Shown here: piece by piece, positions 60,252 through 64,000 of the stretch
Position numbering within the stretch: the first letter of the stretch is position 1
How the letters are laid out: each line of letters opens with the position of its first letter
Notes under the pieces: generated by a model
Told to the model about the DNA's origin: nothing
Seen by the model: the letters and a program-made list of their open reading frames with translations, nothing else
The model's database searches: none
Assembly (NCBI RefSeq): GCF_043951865.1
Contig: NZ_JBINJF010000002.1
Location: 186,001 to 250,000, forward strand
Source of the DNA: JAMQKA01 sp043951865
GTDB taxonomy: Bacteria; Bacteroidota; Rhodothermia; Balneolales; Balneolaceae
Length of the DNA: 64,000 nt
Direction: 5' to 3'
Made by a program: the position numbers and the translations under genes

Positions 60252-61325
60252 ATGCCAAGTGAACACGCTACTATCGAAATTCAGCGAGTAAAGGAAAGTC
60301 GTCTCCAGGAAGTGGATCTTGAAAGTCCCGGGTTTGGCCGGATCTTTTCCGACCATATGTTTGAAATGGAGTATCGGAACGGTCATTGGGGATTGCCCGG
60401 TATCAAACCTTACGGGACGATAGAGGTTGAACCCGCGCTCAATGTGTTTCACTATGGGCAGTCGGTATTTGAGGGGACCAAGGCCTATTATGCGGGGAAT
60501 GATACGGTAAACCTGTTCCGGCCTGAGAAAAATATTGAGCGTATGGCCAGGTCCTGCAAACGGGTATGTATTCCGGAAGTGGACCCTGATCTGTTTATGC
60601 GGGCCATTGAGCAACTGATTCGGCTGGACCACCGGTGGATTCCCCAAAAAGAGGGCAATGCCCTGTACATCCGGCCATTTGCCATGGCTTTTGAGCCGGT
60701 GATTTCGGCCCGCTCCGCCAAGGTGTTCCGATTTTATATCATTACATCTCCGGTCGGATCGTACTACTCTGCGCCGGTGAGCCTGGTAACGGCTGGAAAC
60801 TATGTACGCGCAGCCAAAGGAGGCACTGGGGAGATAAAAACCGCCGGCAACTATGCCGCAAGCTTGTATCCCGTACAAAAGGCAAACGACAGGGGATATG
60901 ACCAGGTTCTCTGGCTCGATGCCGACCAGCACCGGTATGTGGAAGAGGTGGGCACGATGAATATCTTTTTTTTAATTGAAGATCGACTTGTGACGCCCGA
61001 GCTGGGGGGTACGATTCTACCGGGCATTACGCGGGATTCGGTCATCCAGCTGGCCAAGTATTGGGACATTCCTGTTGAAGAACGCCCCGTGCCGATCAGG
61101 GAGGTCATGGAAGCGGGTGAAAACGGCGCGCTGCAGGAGGTTTTCGGAACGGGTACGGCAGCCGTCATTTCTCCGGTAAAATCTATTTCGCACGATGGAG
61201 GTACGATAAAAATTCACGATAAAGGCCGGGGTCCGCTGGGACAGCGATTGTATGACGAAATTTACGGTATTCAAACTGGCAGGCGGCAAGATCCTTTCCA
61301 ATGGATTCACCCGGTGGACCTGTAA
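60252..61325 (+). CDS. ilvE: branched-chain amino acid aminotransferase
   Basis: Last step of Ile, Val and Leu synthesis and first of their breakdown. The 357-aa size fits the long BCAT type. Motifs: FHYGQSVFEGTKAY, ALYIRPFAMAF, the PLP lysine in IKTAGNYAASLYP, WLDADQHRYVEEVGTMNIFF and GTGTAAVISPVKSI. An 11-codon frame (60205-60237, M F L V S L I R T I) rich in branched-chain residues ends 14 bp before the start codon. Confidence 0.95.
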   Translation: MPSEHATIEIQRVKESRLQEVDLESPGFGRIFSDHMFEMEYRNGHWGLPGIKPYGTIEVEPALNVFHYGQSVFEGTKAYYAGNDTVNLFRPEKNIERMARSCKRVCIPEVDPDLFMRAIEQLIRLDHRWIPQKEGNALYIRPFAMAFEPVISARSAKVFRFYIITSPVGSYYSAPVSLVTAGNYVRAAKGGTGEIKTAGNYAASLYPVQKANDRGYDQVLWLDADQHRYVEEVGTMNIFFLIEDRLVTPELGGTILPGITRDSVIQLAKYWDIPVEERPVPIREVMEAGENGALQEVFGTGTAAVISPVKSISHDGGTIKIHDKGRGPLGQRLYDEIYGIQTGRRQDPFQWIHPVDL

Positions 61326-61368
61326 ACAGAAGCAAAGAGACGTTGGTGACTCCTCATCCATGAACTAT

Positions 61369-61405
61369 ATAGGCCTTCCTCAAAAAGTCACGGCAGGCCT
61401 TTTTC
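61369..61405 (+). terminator. probable ilvE terminator
   Basis: AGGCCT arms separated by 20 nt and followed by TTTTTCC, about 45 bp after the ilvE stop. The stem is only 6 bp, so it is weak. Confidence 0.45.
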
Positions 61406-61621
61406 CGGGACAGGCGTGTTCCTTTTTGTGTGAACAAAACGAAAAAATCACCGTCTGTCATCGCTTCCCCTTCGGCTAAAAGAAACTCAGATGTTCCCGG
61501 TAGCAGACTTATCTAAAATAGAGATTTTCTACAGTCTGCGCATTTGTCAAAATTCCTCGCAGGGTTTCTTAACCCCTCATTTTTAATTGTTCCGGGAAAT
61601 AAGCCGGTATGTACAACGGCA

Positions 61622-62551
61622 TTAATATCCTTTATCCCGATCAATTTTATTTTTTACTTCCATTCCTGATAGAGCTCGTTTGTAGTTTTCGATCACTTGT
61701 CCAGCTACCTCGCGGGGGAGAGTGAAGCTGGCGGAATGGGGAGTAATCATAATATCCTGGCGGTTCCAGAACGGGTGGCGGTCGGGCAGCGGTTCTTCAG
61801 AAAACACATCAAGGCACGCGCCCTCGATCCACCCGGTATCCATGGCGTAGATCAGGTCCTCGTCCACCAGGTGCTCTCCGCGAGCGGCATTAATGAGATA
61901 TGCCGGGCGCCGCAATTTCCTGAAAAGGGCCAGGTTAAGTATCTCTTCTGTATCGCTCGTCAGTGGAAGCAGGCACACCAGCACACGGGTCGACTCCAGG
62001 AACTGGTCGAGTTCATCAGAGGCAAAAGTGTCAACCCCCTCGATTGTCCTCCTGGTGTGCGACCAGCCGTTTACCTGGTACCCGTTTTGTGCCAGGATTT
62101 CGGCCACCGGTTTGCCCAGTGTTCCCAGTCCCATAACTCCGATCGGTATCTCGTCTGGCTTTTTGTTTGGGTGCTCGCTCCATTTTCGTTCTGTTCGCTG
62201 CTGGTAGTAGGCATACATGTTGCGCTGATAGTTGAGAACGGTCATTAATATATACTCCTGCATCTGGCGCACCAGGGAGGGAGAGACAATCCGGCATACG
62301 GTTACATTCTCGGGAAGCACTTCATCCCGCAGAATATGATCCACGCCGGCTCCAAGCGAAGAAATCACCTTGAGATTGGGAAACCGGTTCAGTGTCTGCT
62401 TCGGCTGATTCCAGCTAAGGATAAACTGAACGCGCTCCCTGTCTTCAATATTCGGCCAGATCTCGATGTCAAGGTTGGGATCTTCCTCCAGCAGTGCCTC
62501 TTTCCAGGCCATTAGATTGTTGTGATGCGGGGCGAGAAGCAGTAGCGACAC
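61622..62551 (-). CDS. D-2-hydroxyacid dehydrogenase (GhrA-like glyoxylate/hydroxypyruvate reductase)
   Basis: 309-aa NAD(P)-dependent dehydrogenase. Cofactor motif GVMGLGTLGKPVAE, catalytic Arg in INAARGEHLVDED, Glu in DVFSEEPLP and His in TPHSASFT. The short N-terminal domain and overall length fit the GhrA sub-group, which reduces glyoxylate and hydroxypyruvate. Confidence 0.87.
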   Translation of the reverse strand: MSLLLLAPHHNNLMAWKEALLEEDPNLDIEIWPNIEDRERVQFILSWNQPKQTLNRFPNLKVISSLGAGVDHILRDEVLPENVTVCRIVSPSLVRQMQEYILMTVLNYQRNMYAYYQQRTERKWSEHPNKKPDEIPIGVMGLGTLGKPVAEILAQNGYQVNGWSHTRRTIEGVDTFASDELDQFLESTRVLVCLLPLTSDTEEILNLALFRKLRRPAYLINAARGEHLVDEDLIYAMDTGWIEGACLDVFSEEPLPDRHPFWNRQDIMITPHSASFTLPREVAGQVIENYKRALSGMEVKNKIDRDKGY

Positions 62552-62628
62552 AGCGAACGCATGGATTTATTTAAAAGTGGAGTTCAAAAATCAAGAGTGT
62601 GGACTAACATCAACGACTGTTTGAATTC

Positions 62629-62650
62629 AGGGTCTCAGTTGAGACCCTTT
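62629..62650. repeat. palindrome downstream of the VOC gene
   Basis: AGGGTCTCA / TTGAGACCCT (perfect 9-bp stem with a tiny loop) followed on the plus strand by TTTCT. On the minus strand, where the flanking genes lie, there is no T-tract, so it is not a clear terminator. Confidence 0.45.
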
Positions 62651-62753
62651 CTATGAGCATGTCGATTGCAGTACAACTGATGTCAGGCAACAAAAGCGAT
62701 TTTGTAAAGTCTCCTGTGGTTTATTTCAGAAGCTGCGATTGTTACCCCTGAGT

Positions 62754-63251
62754 TTACGGCGCATTGCTATTGATCTCAATCCAGTAACCATCCGGATCCT
62801 GAAGGTATACCTGCCGAACTCCATCGGGACGCAGTTTTATTTTATTGGGATCTCCCTCCCAATTGTAAAAAGGAATTTTTTTATCACGCAGGTTCTGAAT
62901 GAAATTGTCAAAATTTGAGACCGCCAGGGCCATGTGCAAGTATTTGTTAACGCTCACCATCTCCTCCTCCAGCAACAGGTGAAGTTCCAGATGTTCTCCC
63001 ATTGAAAACCAGCGGCGGGTCGGCTTTTCTGTTTTATTTTCTACTTCCTGAAGGCCCAAGACCTCCTGGTAAAATTCAGCAGACTTGTCCAGGTCGCTTA
63101 CTACAATAGCCTGGTGCTCAAAAGTGGCGGTGTATTCTTGTGCGCGGGAGCTTGTAACACCCAGGGAAAATATAAATAGTGCAAGGCATGGAAGATACCG
63201 GAAAACGGTTCGGATATTGACGGGAAACGGGAAAAAGGAATAGCGTTGCAT
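62754..63251 (-). CDS. secreted VOC-family (glyoxalase/bleomycin resistance-like) protein
   Basis: 165-aa VOC-fold protein with an N-terminal signal peptide (hydrophobic segment ~17-37), which is uncommon for this family. The two beta-alpha-beta-beta-beta units are seen in EHQAIVVSDLDKSAEFYQEV and in YLHMALAVSNFDNFIQNL. Metal-ligand-like residues are His in FEHQAI, His in YLHMAL, Glu in HLELHLL and Glu in WIEINS. Substrate unknown; export suggests an extracytoplasmic target. Confidence 0.82.
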   Translation of the reverse strand: MQRYSFFPFPVNIRTVFRYLPCLALFIFSLGVTSSRAQEYTATFEHQAIVVSDLDKSAEFYQEVLGLQEVENKTEKPTRRWFSMGEHLELHLLLEEEMVSVNKYLHMALAVSNFDNFIQNLRDKKIPFYNWEGDPNKIKLRPDGVRQVYLQDPDGYWIEINSNAP

Positions 63252-63569
63252 ATCTTTTCATTAAAGGCTTAAGATGGTTTATTTCATGCAGATCTCCGAG
63301 AAGCTGCCATTAGCATATGTACTGTTAAAAAAGTAACTCCGCAAGTACTAATTTGACTGATCCAAATCATGGGATGACCAGCTTCTGCCGGGAAAGGAAA
63401 ATGGAATGAAACTTCATTTCTGCCACTTCAATTATAGTGGTAAATACTTGCGTTAAGTCTGTCAGGCAAATACCAATACTCTCGCAAAACAGGGTAAAAA
63501 TACCTGAAATCGGCCGAATAGAACCAAGATCTGTCAACTACCAGGAACCAGAAGATATCCTCGAAAAGT
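63252..63569. other. intergenic region upstream of the amidohydrolase gene
   Basis: About 320 bp between divergent genes; no gene, repeat or convincing promoter was recognised. Confidence 0.35.
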
Positions 63570-64000
63570 ATGGATAAAGAGCTTATCATAACCTGTGAGC
63601 ATGCAGGCAATGAAGTTCCCAGCGGGTACCGGTCACTATTTGAAGATGATCCCGAAATTCTGAAGACTCATAGAGGTTATGACATCGGGGCGCTTGAGCT
63701 CACCCGCACCTGTGCCAGGAAACTGAAAGTAAGCCCGTATCTGCATTCGGTCACTCGTTTGCTGGTGGACCTGAACCGATCTCTTCACAGCCCTGAACTG
63801 TTTTCCGAGTTTATGGAATCGCTGGATGAAAAAGGAAGGCAGATGGTTCTTGAACAATATTACAAGCCGCACCGAAATACTGTAGAGGCACAGATTGAGA
63901 AGATGGTAAGCAAGGAAGTCCAGGTGCTGCACGTGAGCGTACACACCTTTACCCCCATATTGGACGGTTCATTGCGGGAAGTCGATATCGGATTGCTGTT
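63570..64000 (+). CDS. N-formylglutamate amidohydrolase-family protein, 3' end outside window
   Basis: The ATG at 63570 begins MDKELIITCEHAGNEVPSGY. The motifs CEHAGN, HRGYDIGA and VDLNRS are those of the FGase (HutG-like) family of zinc amidohydrolases, which release glutamate from N-formylglutamate in histidine breakdown. About 143 codons are visible. The substrate in this organism may differ, since no histidine genes are next to it. Confidence 0.85.
   Translation, partial: MDKELIITCEHAGNEVPSGYRSLFEDDPEILKTHRGYDIGALELTRTCARKLKVSPYLHSVTRLLVDLNRSLHSPELFSEFMESLDEKGRQMVLEQYYKPHRNTVEAQIEKMVSKEVQVLHVSVHTFTPILDGSLREVDIGLL

Overview
The window looks like an ordinary chromosomal segment of a member of the Bacteroidota/Rhodothermota/Balneolota group, most likely a Balneolaceae-like marine bacterium. 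The reasons are an arginine pathway with an N-acyl-ornithine carbamoyltransferase (argF'), a type IX secretion system (PorV plus a cargo protein with a C-terminal sorting domain), Bacteroidota-type promoters (TTTG, 19 nt, TAnnTTTG), DUF4296 and DUF5683 proteins, and few strong Shine-Dalgarno sites. The species assignment is inference. No rRNA, tRNA, CRISPR array, prophage or intact insertion sequence was seen.

Layout. 1-4.4 kb: a minus-strand arginine operon (acyltransferase, argG, argC, argF', argB; argB runs off the left edge). 4.9-6.8 kb: recQ. 6.8-10 kb: minus-strand DUF4296 lipoprotein, short-chain dehydrogenase, udk and a cell-wall amidase. 10.4-14.2 kb: ankyrin protein, OsmC, an LpxH-like phosphoesterase overlapping a glycosyltransferase, DinB. 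14.4-18 kb: a pair of M16 peptidases, one catalytic and one degenerate. 18.6-21.3 kb: purine nucleoside phosphorylase, metallo-beta-lactamase-fold hydrolase, PhoH. 21.5-31.7 kb: a compact minus-strand run porV, degenerate M6-like T9SS cargo, peptidase/propeller/barrel protein, DUF5683 protein, PASTA protein, rpe. 32-37 kb: thiolase, a cystathionine gamma-synthase-type enzyme, two tandem paralogous TPR lipoproteins. 37.5-43.6 kb: alpha/beta hydrolase, RidA, M23 peptidase, FAH-family enzyme, rpmA-rplU with a clear promoter, a thioredoxin-TPR protein. 44-48.2 kb: a thiol-redox block (OsmC, TlpA-like lipoprotein, CcdA-like membrane protein, small membrane protein, FAD disulfide reductase). 48.4-54 kb: coupled sulfotransferase/aminotransferase pair, Bor-like lipoprotein, FAD oxidase, HEXXH protein. 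54-64 kb: cvfB, a small HTH-like gene, tag, ppc, a uracil-DNA-glycosylase-family gene, ilvE, a hydroxyacid dehydrogenase, a VOC protein and the start of an N-formylglutamate amidohydrolase.

The most interesting signal is at 44002-44155: a 29-codon reading frame with five consecutive Cys codons (eight Cys in all), followed by a 14-bp intrinsic terminator and a competing 10-bp antiterminator pairing, directly in front of an osmC gene. It has the anatomy of a cysteine-responsive transcription attenuator, and it heads a neighbourhood of thiol-redox genes. Next are two families of structured intergenic repeats (R1: four copies of 60-120 bp plus solo ends; R2: two copies of about 145 bp) that share TTTGCAAAACC-like ends and show compensatory changes between copies, and an argF' whose specificity residue (Val89) predicts use of N-succinylornithine.
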